Part shown: in pieces, positions 22,871 to 36,056 of the stretch | How positions within the stretch are numbered: the first letter of the stretch is position 1 | Layout of the letters: each line of letters begins with the position of its first letter | Source of the DNA: Monarcha castaneiventris obscurior | Lineage: Eukaryota > Chordata > Aves > Passeriformes > Monarchidae | Assembly: GCA_026261815.1 (NCBI GenBank) | Contig: JAMPIT010000484.1 | Location: 8,406,501 to 8,470,500 of the forward strand | Direction of reading: 5' to 3' | Length of the DNA stretch: 64,000 nt | Program-made: the position numbers and the translations under genes | The notes under the pieces: generated by a model | What the model saw: only the letters and a program-made list of their open reading frames with translations | Told to the model about the DNA's origin: nothing | The model's database searches: none

Positions 22871-25649
22871 GGTTTCTGACCCTCAAGATTCACCCTCATC
22901 TCTAGTCTGAATAAACTGAAAGCTGTGGATAATGATAAGAATAAGAAATCACATATTCAGTTTCTCTAGGGTAAAGCTGAGAAAAAATAATAGTGTGGTG
23001 TTCAGAATATTTCATTAACTGAAACATCCTTGTGTTTTCATTTTATTCACTGAGCAAATGTTTTTATGGATAGAAGCTAACACAATATAGGTGTGTTTGA
23101 ATTTTCTTTACAAATACCCTAAGAAAACCTTTTTTTATTTCATATTTCATTATAGACTTAAGCCATGTTTTGAGAATGTTTCAGTGAGGTGCAGGAGTTT
23201 CAGCTGATTTCTACCTCATCAAATTGAATCAGGTGCAAGCTGTCTAATTTCTATGCAAACCATTTGGTGCTGTTTCTGATGCAGTCTTTTTTTTTTTTAA
23301 AGGATTTAGGCACCATCTAAAAAGATCTGAAGATGCATAAATGTGATCTGTCACTCAGATTATTTGCTGCTTCTCCTCATAGAGGCGTTGGGGTTTTTTC
23401 CCTGAAGAATTATTCTCAGTTGTTGTTTTTCTTTACTCAAGAGTGAAAGACAAAGGGAAAAAGAGAAAAGAATGCTTTGCAGTGTTGTTAGTAGCTGAAC
23501 TTACTGCAGAAAAGTACTTTTCCCAGTAGAGTTTGCACCTTGAGGATCTTGAACTACCCTCCCTTTATGGTATGAAGAGGGTATCAGAAAGAAAAAATGG
23601 TAATAGTAATAACACAGTATCAAGGTGCTAAGTCATATATTTGTTTTCTTGCCCATAGTTTTGTTTGTTTTCCCCAGATCATATCATCACTTTTGACAAA
23701 AATACATCACCGTTCACCTCCTTCCCTAACTGGGTAACCCAAAGCTGCCTGTGCAGCTCAGTCCTCAGCTCTGCTACCCCGTGGGCAATGGCCCTGTGCC
23801 AGGAGAGGGACACTTACACTTCAGGCTCTGCCAAACTGGGCTCATAATCATTGTGCCTCAAAGGTTTTGGGCCACCTGACACTCTGTCCCTGCAGGTGTG
23901 TCCCTGGCATGAGTCTTGTACCCCTGGGGGCTTCAGTTTGTTGTGTTCGGGCTACAGACTCAGGGGAGGAAAGGAAACATTGAAGTCTTTTTAACCTCGG
24001 GAGAGGCATTGTCCTCTTCTGCCAGCCTTTCTAGCCATGTGCTGTCCGTGGTGTGGCAGCAGCTCCTCTGTCCCCAGACAGTGAGCCCTGAGCCCAGGCT
24101 GCCCACACAAGCTCTCCACTGCATCCCATCTCTGGCACCTTCTTACTCCCGTCTTTTCCAAAGACACAACACTCAGCTCCAAGGGACATCGTTATTTCAA
24201 AGTTGTGGGGAAATATGTCTCTGACTGACAACTATGAATAATTCCACAGAGCCCCTAAACTTCCAGGCATTTCACTCTGAAGCTCATCTAATACACCAGG
24301 GCTGCTCTCTCATGTTTTTCATCTTTTATATTCTCCAAAGAGTTGAGATACAGTTATGGAACAGGTTAATGTATTTTCCTCTGAAAATAATGCTGTGGGA
24401 GCCTGTGCACAGTTACCTGTGTGTGGTGAAAATAATGCTGACAGTTCAGAAAAGAAAGTCATGAACTTGATAATCACCATTATTTTGTTTCATGTTTCCA
24501 GCATGTTCATGTCCATGTGCTTCCAAGGAGGGCTGGAGACTTCAGCAGGAATGATGATGTCTACGAGGAGGTAAGAGTTACACTCCATTTTTCCTTCAGA
24601 GTTGGTTTTGCTGTTAGTAAATCACCTTAATGGTCCAGGCCCTCCCATGGGTGGAGGTAGTCAGTGGGATCTCTGCATTTTTATTGCTTGCAAAGATCCT
24701 GGGATAGCACCAAGATCTATACTGGGATTTCCTTGTGAGCTCCCTCTCTGAGGGAGGTACTTTGGTCTGTCACTGCACACAGGGTGCATCTCTACCAATA
24801 GTTGTGTTCTCTTATTTTGAGGGCACAGGGAAAAAGGGTGACCACAAGGTCAGCCTGGCATGGAGGGAGGGTGTCCTACCCCGGATGCTTCCCTGGGGTG
24901 CCAAACCTCCCCCTTCCAACCAGACAAAACACAGGCAGCTTGTTACAACTCAATCACAAATTGCCTTCTGGCCTGATTTTTGTAGGGCTCTGCTGAGCTC
25001 TGGACAAATCACATTGTAGCCTGAAAGATGGAAATTAAAGAGCAACTCTGCATATAGATGGAATATCTGCATGTGTGCAGATTGTGCAGCAGAGCTCGGC
25101 TCATGAGCTGTTCCAGTGTGACTGAATCACTGGCTTTTGTTTAAATGAACAATTGTACTGGCATTAACAAAAAAGTTTTCCCCAGTTTGACAGCTGTCAC
25201 AATGATTCTATGAAAAAATCTCACTATTGTTAAATTTACAACTTGTTATTAGTGTGTTTGGTAGGATCCTCTATCTGAAATATGACATCTCCTTCTCTTT
25301 CTGAAAGTAATTAATATAAACTTGTTCAGTGCTACTGCAATACCATCTGCTTGAAAGAGACATAATGACATTTTCCACTTTTGTATTTTTTCCTTTGTGA
25401 TATCTACATGATGACAAGTCCCCACTCACAAAAAAAAAAAAAAAGATAGTGTGTTTTAAAGTTACAATTACTTAAATATGCAGAAATGGTCAAGAAAGTG
25501 TATTACTGACAAGTTATATGAAGTGTAGTGCCTGAAAACCCCACTAATATGGGTAAAACCTTAATGAGACTGCTGAGCAAGGAGATCCAATGGATATAAA
25601 TGATGGCAATCTTTTCTGGTGTGGTGGTTAAAAGCAGTTGAATGAGACA
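22871..25649. other. Unique non-coding DNA with one exon-like segment
   Basis: AT-rich to about 23640, then GC-richer to 24230. It includes an A15 run (25430-25444). Apart from the exon-like segment at 24502-24570, nothing gene-like was recognised. Confidence 0.5.
24502..24570 (+). other. Exon-like segment, possible 69-bp exon
   Basis: The segment is preceded by a plausible acceptor (catgtttccag ending at 24501) with a moderate pyrimidine tract. It is followed by a strong donor context (gaggag then gtaagag at 24571). Its length of 69 bp is divisible by three, and the frame starting at 24502 is open and ends in an acidic stretch, NDDVYEE. I do not recognise the protein. Acceptor/donor pairs this good occur by chance in 64 kb, and the segment could belong to a non-coding RNA or nothing at all. 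Confidence 0.15.
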
Positions 25650-25855
25650 AAAGTTAACACCAGAAGGGTTGTCAGGCATTGGAGAAGGCTGTTCAGGGAA
25701 GTGGTGGAGTCCCCATCCCAGGAGGTATTTAAAAGATGTGTAGATGGGGCTCTCAGGGACATGGGTTAGTGACAGGCTTGGCAATGCTGGGTTACTGATT
25801 GGATTCTGTGATCTTACAGGTGTTTCCCACATACACTGGTTGTATGGTTCTATGT
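25650..25855 (+). mobile_element. CR1 LINE fragment, 3' end
   Basis: Sequence from about 25650 (gaagggttgtcaggcattgg) through the final ggttctatg at 25854 follows the 3' part of avian CR1. It has the block on closing of ORF2 (gtggtggagtccccatccc) and then the 3' UTR (gattctgtgatcttacagg). It is 5'-truncated, as most CR1 copies are, and diverged. The minus-strand open frame 25503-25901 is antisense to it and is not a gene. Confidence 0.8.
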
Positions 25856-28800
25856 TCTTTGCCTTTTCACATGTGTTAAGGGATTTCAGATGCTGCATCA
25901 AACCATAAAATCTCTTTCCATATCTGTCATATTTACAGTTCCATTTGCTTCATTTTTTAACACATTTATTTCTCCCTTGTTATAGCTAAATAGAAGCAAA
26001 ACTCTAATGAGCTAGACTATATATTTAGTGTTGTTAAATGCAAAAGGGTGGCAAATTGGTGAAAAATGTCTTTTTTATTTTGTCTTTTTCAATTATAGCA
26101 ATTGTAGATGTTGCTTTTAGCAAACAGGAAGCGTAAATATTTAGACATAGATGTGATAATGTATCTTTTAGCAGAAGAATGTATAGCCTCAGAGTCTAAC
26201 TAGCTATTCTTGAACACCACAGAGCTAACAGGCTTTTGGACAGACTGTAGCTGAAGAAAGATTTAATATTTTTTAGGATGCCAGGGATACAAAAACACAT
26301 TTGCTGCTATAAAAAGTTTGGTGCAGAGTTCTATCACTGTCTGGATTGAGGATGGAAGGACTTAAGCAATTTGCTATTATAAGTGAATAAAGCTATTTTG
26401 AAAAATGAAAAAGGGACAAATTACTGAAAATACAGCTGACTTTGGAAATAATTTGGAGCTTATGTCAGTACAGCAAAAATGTTTTGATATAATGCATCTC
26501 TGTGTGATGTCAGCAAGTCATATCCTTTTGACAAGAAGATACTTTAAAAGATTTAGGAAGATATGTAGATCATGGTAGGGCAACAGGCTGGAAATCTACG
26601 GGGGATAAAGTACCATTAGATGAGAAGTGGGTGCTGGAGAGAGCTTTAAATCTATTTTTCATGAAATTTGTACTTTAAAAATCCAAAACCTGTTCAGAAA
26701 TGACACTTCATTTCCATGTATTTGAGAGATGGATGGAGTTGTAGTTTAGGCAGCAAAGACCACCTTCCAAAATCATCCCAACAGGCTTTTCCTTGTAAAA
26801 TGTGACATGGAGGTTGATCAGCCTCCCTCAGCCTGTGCAATTGTAAAGCATACCCAGGATAAACTGTGCATATTGCACTGCCTGGTTTAACTACCACAGC
26901 TAAAGGTTTAACAGCAATTGGAAGCAATTTTCACAGACTCTGGGCCTCAGCTCTGGCTCAACGTGTCTTTTGCAAACCCCTTTCTATCTGTAAATGCCTT
27001 TGAGCTCTCCAAGCTCTGCAGTTGTCATCTGTATATGCTCAGCAGATTGCTGATAAATCCCACTGCTCTTAGTGTCTGACAGTGAAAGGAATGCCCAGAT
27101 GCTAAGACATCAGTCCTCTTAGGACACTTCTAGAGTTGAGACAGCCAGAAAGTACTTGCAGTCTCTTACTGTGTGCTTAATTTTTCCCATTCAGTTTTGG
27201 AGTGACCACTCATCTGATGGAAAAGGCAGAAGAAAGCCTATCAGGTTGTTTCCTGATTAGTCTGTTTACTGCACTCTGAGACCTTCAGGCTTTTGGCTAT
27301 GAAGCTCTGACACAGCCCTGTCTAAAGCGACTTTTAAGTGTAAAAAGTATAATTAAATGGAAGGTATTTCTTAGTATTTGTATTTTAATCAGGCATCTGA
27401 TGGACCCAAATGTCTGCTGATTTATGGATATATTTTTAGAACTGTAGTAGTGGAAAATTAATTGTAGAAGGGGTAAAAGAGGGGCTGACGCTTATTTCAC
27501 AGCACCCTCTCTAAGGCATTTCTTGGTAGAATGTGTCACTTAGTATTTCAGGTTTTAGTACCTCAGTGCCTATGAAAGAAATCACTGTGTGATTTTTCCC
27601 AGATACAAAGAGAATCACTAATAGTAAAAAAACCATCTGCATTTAATGTTTTAGATGTATTTCCTCTGCATCTTTGCAGGACTGTTTCTTGGAATGGTGT
27701 TTCCTGGGAAGTGTTAGCTGTCACCTCTCTGGGCTCACTGTAGTGGAAAGCTAAAGCAATAGTTTATCAGTTCTTACATTTCTCTGCAATTATTTGAAGC
27801 CCAATCCTGCAAGCGTGCACATGCCACAGTTAAATTGGTCTTACAGGGTTTTTTATAGGATCAGGCCCTTCATCTTTTACTATTGCTAGATTACTTTTCT
27901 CATCTTAATCTTGAGTAGTTCTTATTCATTGATTCACTTTATTTCTTGGACAGCAGAACAATAGCAGCTAAATATTAGGAAAACTTTCCATTAGAATAAC
28001 ACTTTATACCTCTGTGTTTTCTGTTTGGTTTGAAAGAGATTATATTTCATATTTATTAATCAAGGAACTTAAAAGACTCTTATCAAATAGTTGCTTGCTT
28101 TGAAGTAGATGAGTTCTTTGCTGTTATAAGGGCATGTTACAGTGACTGATAAAAATTTGGTATGAACGAACATCTTTACTGTAGAACAGCCCCCTATGTT
28201 GTTGCAGTCAGCACAAGTACTGTAGTTGTTGGAGGTCATCGTGTCCAAGGCATTCAAGAACATTATCCTGCAAAGTCTCAGCACTTCCAGGCATCTGTGG
28301 ACGGCCCTCATTCAGTGGGTACTTGAAAAGTCCATAGCACAACCTGTCCCTGGTCTCCACTGAGTGGTTAGCCATTACTGCAATATAAATAACATTCATC
28401 ATCCTTTAGGTTGGCAGGTAATAGCTGTGCTGGGCCAGAGACTATGGGGCTTTCTTAGAAAGGAAGACTCAATTACAACTCCACACTCCTGTTATGAGTG
28501 CTGACCTCAATAAGTTAATTTTGAGGCTGACAGACTCAGAAGGCCTCTCAGTGAAACCCTGAGCAACCCTGGCATGCTGAGGTGTGTTTTGTGGTGCATA
28601 CCCCTGTTCCTCCCCAAATTCTGGGTTTCTCTTGGTGTCTGAAGCCTCCTGTAACAGATGCAGCTGCCACAGTGATGCACATCAAGGGCTGTGCACGCAG
28701 GGCAAAGAGTGCCCAGCCCCTCGCCAGCCTTGCTCTCATGCCCAGCTCATTTCACTGCCTGTCTTCAGTTTCCAGCCTAGACTAGAGTACTGGAAAAGGG

Positions 28801-31439
28801 AAAAGAGTGAAAGAGAGGGGTTAACCCAAACCACTGTGTCTCCATCCTCCTCTGCCTGCCAGACCTGCATCATGGATTTCTTGTAATGAACCTGAGTGAA
28901 ACTTCTAGTGTGAATTCTTTAGTAATTTATGAGATTTTTGTAAAAAGCCAGCAAAAGAACTCACTTCGTGCTATCCTCCTTCCCCTCTGGCATTCAGGCA
29001 AGCAGCGAAAGAGTCACTTAGGAAAAGGTACTTTGACTTATGGATCTCATTCAGCACATTATGTTAAATCATTTCAGCAAGAATACCTATTAGTAATCAT
29101 TTCCAGTTCCAGGGAGGATGAAGGAGGCATTTTGGCATATGAGTCAAGAACCTGCTGGGCTGTTTCTTCAGGCTGGCAAAACAGGGGAACTGTGGTGAAT
29201 TCAGAAGTTTAGTCAAACAAGCCTGAAGTTTAATTCTCCCTGAATGGCTTTGACTGTGACATGCCATCACTCCAACCTGCAGACAGCATCCTGCCTGCTG
29301 CTGGGCACTGAGCCTGGCAGAGCTCTGGAAACCTGCACAGCTGCACTGAACTGCTTAGTCTTAAAGGTAAGGTATGAAGTAAAAAGAAAAATAAACCCTC
29401 ATTCAGGTCCTGCGAGACAAAATGGAAAGATGCCCAACAGCTCCTGTGAGCATCAGATTGAACTACTCATGAAAATTAATGGCATGCAGAGCTAATAGGC
29501 TGTTCCTTGGCCTCGGAATGATATTGTACCTTCTGGGAACATATTGTAGCCTGCTGGGAGATCAGTCTGCTGCATCTGAACTCCCTTGGGGCCAGACCCT
29601 GCTCTCACTGCACCCTGCGTGATTAAACCCATAGAAAAGGACAGAAGCAGCACAGAATCTAAGTCGTTTTGTGGGGTGTTTTTCAAAGCTCTGTTTTTCC
29701 CAGATACAAGTTTCCCAATCTTCTGATGCAGCAGCAAATAAATTCTTCCCTGTAGGCTCTGGATTTTACCCTGGTCTTGCCAAAGTTGCTTTTTCTGACT
29801 GCAAGCATCAGAGGAGGTACTCCTAGCCAAGGAGTATGAGCTTTTCCCAGTTGCTTCCTGAGTCTTGTGATATTTTAGGGCAGGGCAGATGAACTGTGTG
29901 TGAATATTTCTAGCTGAGAGTATTGCAGTAGAACCTAGAACTGTGCCAATAATTATGGTTTTGATGTCGTAGTTGGATGGACAAAATATCATTTTTAGTT
30001 AACCTGAAACAAAGTTTTTTTCCCATCAAATGAATTTCCTTTTTGTTTTAAACAGGATAATTTATTTCCTGGACCAAAATATTTTGTCTGATTAGGATTG
30101 GAAACCCCCTGGATAATGCTGGCATGCCATGCAAGTTTATTCCATGTCCTCAACCTACATAAGGCAAAACTGACAAATCTGTCAGTAAGGCCCAGCAGCA
30201 ATACTGGGAGATGTCCTATGGCCACGTTTGTCTCCCTAGATGAAAACCCTACTGTTTGTGGTATTTTCTGCCCTTTCCAACCCTGTGAGGTATTTCTTAA
30301 TTTGACATCTGAAATCTCTGAGACCTTCCTCTATGCTGTGTTGCTGCACTTAACTTTAAGGTAGCAGGATGTCATAATCAGATCTGATTAAGAGCCATTT
30401 CATTCATTGTGATATCTTTCATAGGATCTAGAGAAATGGAAACAGCTCAGCTATAGAAATGGAATAGAAGTGGTTGGAGGTTTCTCATTAAGACAGCCAT
30501 CCCCCATGATAACACACATGACCTCTACACCTAGGCTTTGTGTGGAAGGCAATGTACATTTTACATACCATTGAGAAGCCTCATTGCCCTCTCCTCTGGC
30601 TGTCTCTCTGCATTCCATCAGTGCTCTTGATGCTCCTTACCCTTTCCTGCCTCAGGGTTTTTACAATCGTTTTCCTTCCAGGTTAAAAGATATTGGCTTC
30701 CAGGAATCACTTACATTTCATCTATAATATAGTAGATGCAAATTTTTGTGACCATTGCAAAGGATCTCTTGGCTCCTTGTGTAGGATATTTATTGTGTTA
30801 GCTCATGGAGTATTTGCTCTTTTGTGTCCTTGATGGTACTTCATTGGCAAGTGCCTTCATGACAAAGAGCCTCCAACCAAGGACAACTTGCTGATAAGAG
30901 GATAAAGTGAACAAGGTCTCTGAGGCCGGCTCACGCTGTCAGTGCTTGGACTTGCTCAGATGCTTCCTGTGTATTCCCAGTCCTGAGGTAAAACTGTCTT
31001 CAGAAGTCTGCTTATCCTTTGAGGCAGTGTAAGTTGAATTCATGCTGGTGGGGAGAACATGCCCCATTAGTGCCCTAGGTACTCAGCTTTTCAGAACTGA
31101 GGATATGGAAAGCAAACAAACCTATCGGGAAGCTGCCATTTTCTGAATAGAGGTTTTTCTTTGCCATATTAAAACGCTGCCTTAAACTTCAAATGAAATG
31201 CTCCCCTGTGTTCTCTTTAAGGTTCAGGATATTGGAGGAGGTAGTTGGTAAGCACAAACTAAATCACACTGAAATCCAGTGCAGACCTGGCAAGGGATTA
31301 AGCCCATACAAGAAGAGAAGCTGATGGTAAAATGAGGACAGAATGAGAGTGGATGTTACCTTTTGTTGCAATGGTTTTGCCAGGAAAGCAATGCAAAGTG
31401 ACCACAGACCTGTTGCCATACTGTGGACAAAAAAGTGTT

Positions 31440-31720
31440 ATTTCAGTTTCAGAAAGGAAATTTTAATAAAACATTGCAGCAGTGTGAGAATTTAGTTTAA
31501 CAGAGTGTTAGCATAATTGTGCACAATTTGGTTTTATTTAAATATGTTAAGCACCATTGTTTCTTTTCCATGTTAAGGATTGACTTTGGTGCTAGGTTGC
31601 AGCAGTTTTCCTTAATTGCTTTAATCCTTGGCCTTAAGAAAATGAATACTTTAAATTTGCACTTGTTAAGTACACTGCTAATGAAGAAAAGGCTTTAGCA
31701 ATCTTTGGTGGACCCAAACT
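31440..31720. promoter_or_regulatory. Possible conserved non-coding element
   Basis: Complex AT-rich sequence with paired motifs such as gcataattgtgcacaatttgg (a partial inverted repeat around 31512-31530) and repeated ttaat/aatta cores. No repeat family matches. Regulatory nature is inferred from texture alone. Confidence 0.15.
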
Positions 31721-33455
31721 ATGTGTAAAAAAAAAGAGAAAGTGAAGAGAAAAAAAAGAGAGGGAGAAGCTAATCACCAAACCATTCTGTTAATGCTTAT
31801 TTTAATCATCTTGCCTGCCCTTGCTGGCAGACAGAGGCATTCAGCTGCAGAGGCAGGAGGCAGCAATCGCCATCAAATGGCACTGATGTTGAGAATTGGG
31901 CCCAGGAGGACAATTTGACTTGTCAGTTTATATAGACATAAAGCTTCATTGTTGTGCACAGACACAACTGGCTTTTTAAAAACCTATTTCCCTCCTGATT
32001 ATGTGAGAATCTGCTCCCCTCTCTCCTACTGTTCTTCAGCCCTCAAATTTATTAGATAGCATTTGTAGCACTGCTCAGTGTTTCTGTGGTGCTGCAGGGG
32101 CAGGTCCAGCAGTGCCATGAGCAGACCACAGTGACCAAATGCTCAGCTTCATGAGTACCTGTGGGGACTGGGGGAGTAAAGAGCTGTGACTGCACACTGG
32201 GGGATGTCTCCTCAGAGAGTTTTAACATACAGATATCCCTGATGGAATAATCTCTGTGGAATTAAGTGTGTGTTTTAAAACACACAGGATGCTCGGAAGA
32301 GAGGCGCTAACAGCATTTCCTTGTGGGGCAAAAATGAAACATCTCCAAAATTCAGTTAATTACCAGAAATGTATTACCTGTTTTCAAAAACAGCTCATGC
32401 TGCTATTTTGCATCTGCAGGAAACTTTTATCTTTCTGTCAACTAAGAGTTGCAGTTAGCAAAGTGTGCTTATGACTTCTTTGGGCTGCCTGTGCCTCCCC
32501 ATGCTGCAGGGAGCCCCTGAAAGGGTTTCAAGTAGCGCAGTGCAGCATTTTTCCCATTTCAGCTTTTGCATCCTGCAAATTGGAGAAAGTGACAACTGGT
32601 GCCCATATTGAACAGTGGCATTTACTGCTCCAAGGAAAAGAAAGCTTCAAAATCCCGCTTGGCTGACTTACAGCCTAATTATAGCTATCCAAATGCAGGT
32701 ATTCCAAAAAGACAGGGAAACAGGGGAGTAAGGCAGCCTCTGCCCCACTCTGTCTGGATAGCTGCAGGACTGTGTACAAGGTTGCCAAGAATTCCTTCTT
32801 GCATTTAATTGCAAAAATTGATCATAAGTTTGTAGTAAACATATAAGCAAATCCAACTAAACATTTGTGTCTCCGTTTTGCCTACGTAAATTACTTCTGT
32901 GTACTGGTATCTTGCTTCTAGGGATGGCAATCTCTGTGGAATTGGGAAGTTATTGCAATAAATAGAGTTTTAATGAAAGGCATTTTTTAGAATTTCTTTT
33001 TTCCTTGAACAATCACTTTGTTCTTCCTTTTTGTAAGGAAAAAGCCTATTCTCATTCATTACATGAGTGTCTTTGAAGGGGCAAATGCACACAACTGCCA
33101 GGTCACGTACAGCACGGGCTCTATGCAGGGTTCTCTTCAGCTGAAGCATGATTGGGAGCAGTAATTGAGATCAGCTCCCCAGGAGATGGGCCTCTGCTCT
33201 CCTCCTGGATTTTTCTCAGTAAAATAGTTGCATTTAATGCATTTATGAGTAGACTGTAAGTGCTAACATACTTTCTTCCCATATCCCTGCCATTTCCATG
33301 GCAGGCTTACTGAAGAAATAACAACATATAAAGCTGCATAAACATTTAAGGTCTTCTGTGTCTGCTGCCACTGGCACTTTCAGATTTTCTATTTGAAGAT
33401 AATTTCATTTCACACTTTTACATCTGAAGTGCCTGTTTTTGAAGACCTCAGAGTA

Positions 33456-33473
33456 TTTTTTTTTTTTTTTTTT
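33456..33473. repeat. Poly(T) run, 18 nt
   Basis: An uninterrupted run of T followed by taatatatg. It may be the A-tail of a minus-strand retroposed copy, but the adjoining minus-strand sequence is not recognisable. A simple slippage repeat is equally likely. Confidence 0.9.
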
Positions 33474-34479
33474 AATATATGTAAATGAAGTTTCCTCCTG
33501 CCTCTGTGAGTACATTAAGTAACAGTACTTGCAGGTCTGATGCAATGAGGTGTAGGGACCTTGTGAAGTTCTGGAGTGAGTCAGGGCAAAATTGCTGAGT
33601 GCAGATACACCCATGAATCCCTGAACCAGCAAAAGGTGGATTGATCACCCATCTACAGCTACATGGAGTATTATAACATATGAAGCACATGCTTCCCTGT
33701 AGGAGCGTGTGGCCCTAAGGCAGCTGGTGGATATTCCAGGATGTGCTCCCCAGCTTTGGGCAACACTGAAAACTAGAATGACTCTCAAGCGCTTTGCTTC
33801 CATTTTTGGGGGTTTTTTTCCTGAAGAATAATCCTTCTGGCATTTACAAAGTCAGATTGTCACCTGGTAGAGCACTGGCTTCATTCAACCAAGGCCTGCA
33901 AGCAGCAGCAATTGCTGCTCTCTGAATATGAACACCTCAGGTATTTTAACAAGAGGTGACATGTCCACCCAGCTGTAGAAAAGGGGGGTCTATCTTCACT
34001 GGTATGGTGTCTCTTGGCAAATGCTGAGGGGAAAAATCAGAAGAATGAACATATCTATGAAATGTCCCCACTTCTCATCTCCAGAAAGGCAGATTCAGGG
34101 AGTCCTTTGCCATAAGTGGATTCTCAGGTGGTTTTCTAAAAAAAGATAAGCAAAAGAGCCATTGACATTCAACAAGAGTCAGATGTCTAAATGTGCCTTA
34201 ATGTGCCTTAAAGACTTTGGAAAAGCCAGCCCTTTGTCCTCTGTAGTAGGTTGCAGTGGCAATACTGACACTCAGTAGGATGTTACTGGCATGATTTTCT
34301 CTTTTCATCTTGCACAAGGGCATCAGGCAGAATTGCCCTCTGCTGTTGCATGAGCAGAAGAGTTGTGGATTGATGTATCAGCACTTCATGTTTCTGGGTT
34401 GTTCTCGGGAACACGTGCAAAAGGGAAATAACAGTAGAACAAGGACTCTTTCCAGGTTAGATAATGTGCTCCACTGACA

Positions 34480-34900
34480 TCCTTTACTTTGCTTTTAAGA
34501 GTGATAAGCATAATGATCCTGAGAACAATCTGGTGTTTTTCCACCACTTTTAGAAACCTCTTGTCGTTTTCAGCTGCTGATGTTTCTTCTCAGGTGCTAC
34601 CTGGTGATCTTTTTTGCATTTTTATTACTGTTGCTTCTTCTCAATAAATAAATTTGCTGAGAGTAAAGAAAGTTGCTCATTAGGGCAATGTAATTAAAGG
34701 AAAAGTAGACATTGTGCCAAGTTCCGTTTTCTCTACAAAGCGCCACCTTGGAGATTGCCTGAAACTCAATTACTCATTGCTATGCTTATTAGGGAGAACA
34801 GTAAGCTGAAATGATCCCTACTTCTGATAACCTTCTTTTCTACATGTGAATCATGTTAATACTTTTTGCTTTGGTGCCTTAATCACCATGTATAAAATGG
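34480..34900. promoter_or_regulatory. Possible conserved non-coding element
   Basis: Complex AT-rich sequence without repeats, with several ATTA/TAAT cores (caatgtaattaaagg, tgttaatac) and an intact CpG in acaaagcgccacc. Its look resembles developmental enhancers. No direct evidence of function. Confidence 0.17.
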
Positions 34901-35000
34901 GTCTCTTTCTAGAGGAGGAATAGGGAAGGTGGGTGTTCTCTGAATTGCCTCTCCATGCAGTTTCTTGTTTCCTGCTCGTCCACAATAATTTTGTGGCTTT

Positions 35001-35022
35001 TGTTGTTGTTGTTGTTGTTGTT
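35001..35022. repeat. (GTT)n microsatellite
   Basis: About seven consecutive gtt units in a T-rich stretch. Confidence 0.9.
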
Positions 35023-35904
35023 TTCTTTTAATTACATGTAACAGCTTTTATCAACATCTTGATAACCAGATCTCCTCTGGTGAAATGAAAATGTTCATCC
35101 TCTGCGTTGCTCTCTCCCTTTGGGGGAAGGACTATTCAGTATCTTTCATGTCTCGGTCTAATCTTTCTTACCTCATGGCTTCAGCAAGACAATTTCTGCA
35201 ACAGAAAGCTGACAATAACACTTACTAAATAACATTGTTCTGATAATCAGTCTGGTGCCCAATTTTCTTCCTTGATGTGGTACCCTGATACTTTCCTGCT
35301 GTCCTCCTGACATGATGTCTTCAGCTTCTGTGAACAGGCTGTGCCTATGGCCCCAAATAGCCTGTGTGCCCCTGCAGGTGTGTTAAAGGGAGCTGTAAAT
35401 ATCAGTATTCTGTCCAGGACTTTGGAAGAGACCTGAAGCCATGAAGGAAACATGTTGTATTTCCATCCAGCCCTCAGCATAAAAACCCTCCTTAGCTTCA
35501 TGCTCAAGTCTTCTCCTGTAAACATGCAGGAAACCTTCATTTATGGGATATTCTATCAAAAGTGAAGGGCAGAAGTCTTAACCATGCTAGTTAGTATGGC
35601 CAAAATTGCCATGGGAATGTGGGGAAATTGCCTGAGTTTCAAGCTCTGTCGTGGCCAAGTTCATTTTTGAGTACCAGTAAGTTCCCCTGAAATTCTTTGT
35701 CAAAAATGCCATGAGCACTTATAACATAATTGTGTGAAAACTTCACTTTTTATCAAAATCATGGATAGAAGTGGCTGAATGTTGAAAATATCTAAAGGAG
35801 AGAGAGGGAAGTCATTTGTTCCTAAGCAAAATAGCTTGACTGGCAAAGCGTCACTCCCAGAGTGGAAAAGAGCTGGAGAAATGTAAGGCTGTTCTCTCTT
35901 TGGT

Positions 35905-36056
35905 GCATGTCTCCATCCCTGGAATTGTTCAAACCCACATTGGATGAGGCTTGGAATCACCTGGTCTAGTGGAAGGTGCCCCTGCCCATGATAGAGGAGT
36001 TGGTCTAGATGATTTTTAAGGTCGCTTCCAACCCAAACCATTCTATGATTCTATGA
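35905..36056 (+). mobile_element. CR1 LINE fragment with intact 3' terminus
   Basis: It ends in the CR1-specific tandem terminal repeat (ttctatgattctatga, 36041-36056), preceded by the characteristic 3' UTR gatgatttttaaggtcgcttcc and the upstream block catccctggaattgttcaaa. It is strongly 5'-truncated; the exact 5' border may lie somewhat upstream. CR1 elements have no poly(A) tail and end in this short repeat, which fits. The minus-strand frame 35700-36041 is antisense to the element. Confidence 0.9.

Larger units (their letters stand above)
25856..35904. other. Unique non-coding DNA, no gene recognised
   Basis: About 10 kb of mainly AT-rich unique sequence. The largest open frame is 166 codons on minus (29492-29992), without recognisable domains. 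A short open, acceptor-flanked segment lies on minus at 28208-28377. Short simple repeats occur: T18 at 33456-33473 and (GTT)n at 35001-35022. Two stretches (31440-31720, 34480-34900) look enhancer-like and are listed separately. No recognisable RNA gene. Confidence 0.5.

Noticed and set aside
23390..23420. Similarity among ggggttttttccctgaagaat-type strings here, at 33808-33830 and near 43376
   Set aside because: The shared part is about 20 bp and T-rich, without extended homology, so no repeat family can be claimed.
25503..25901. 132-codon minus-strand frame
   Set aside because: Antisense to a CR1 3' fragment.
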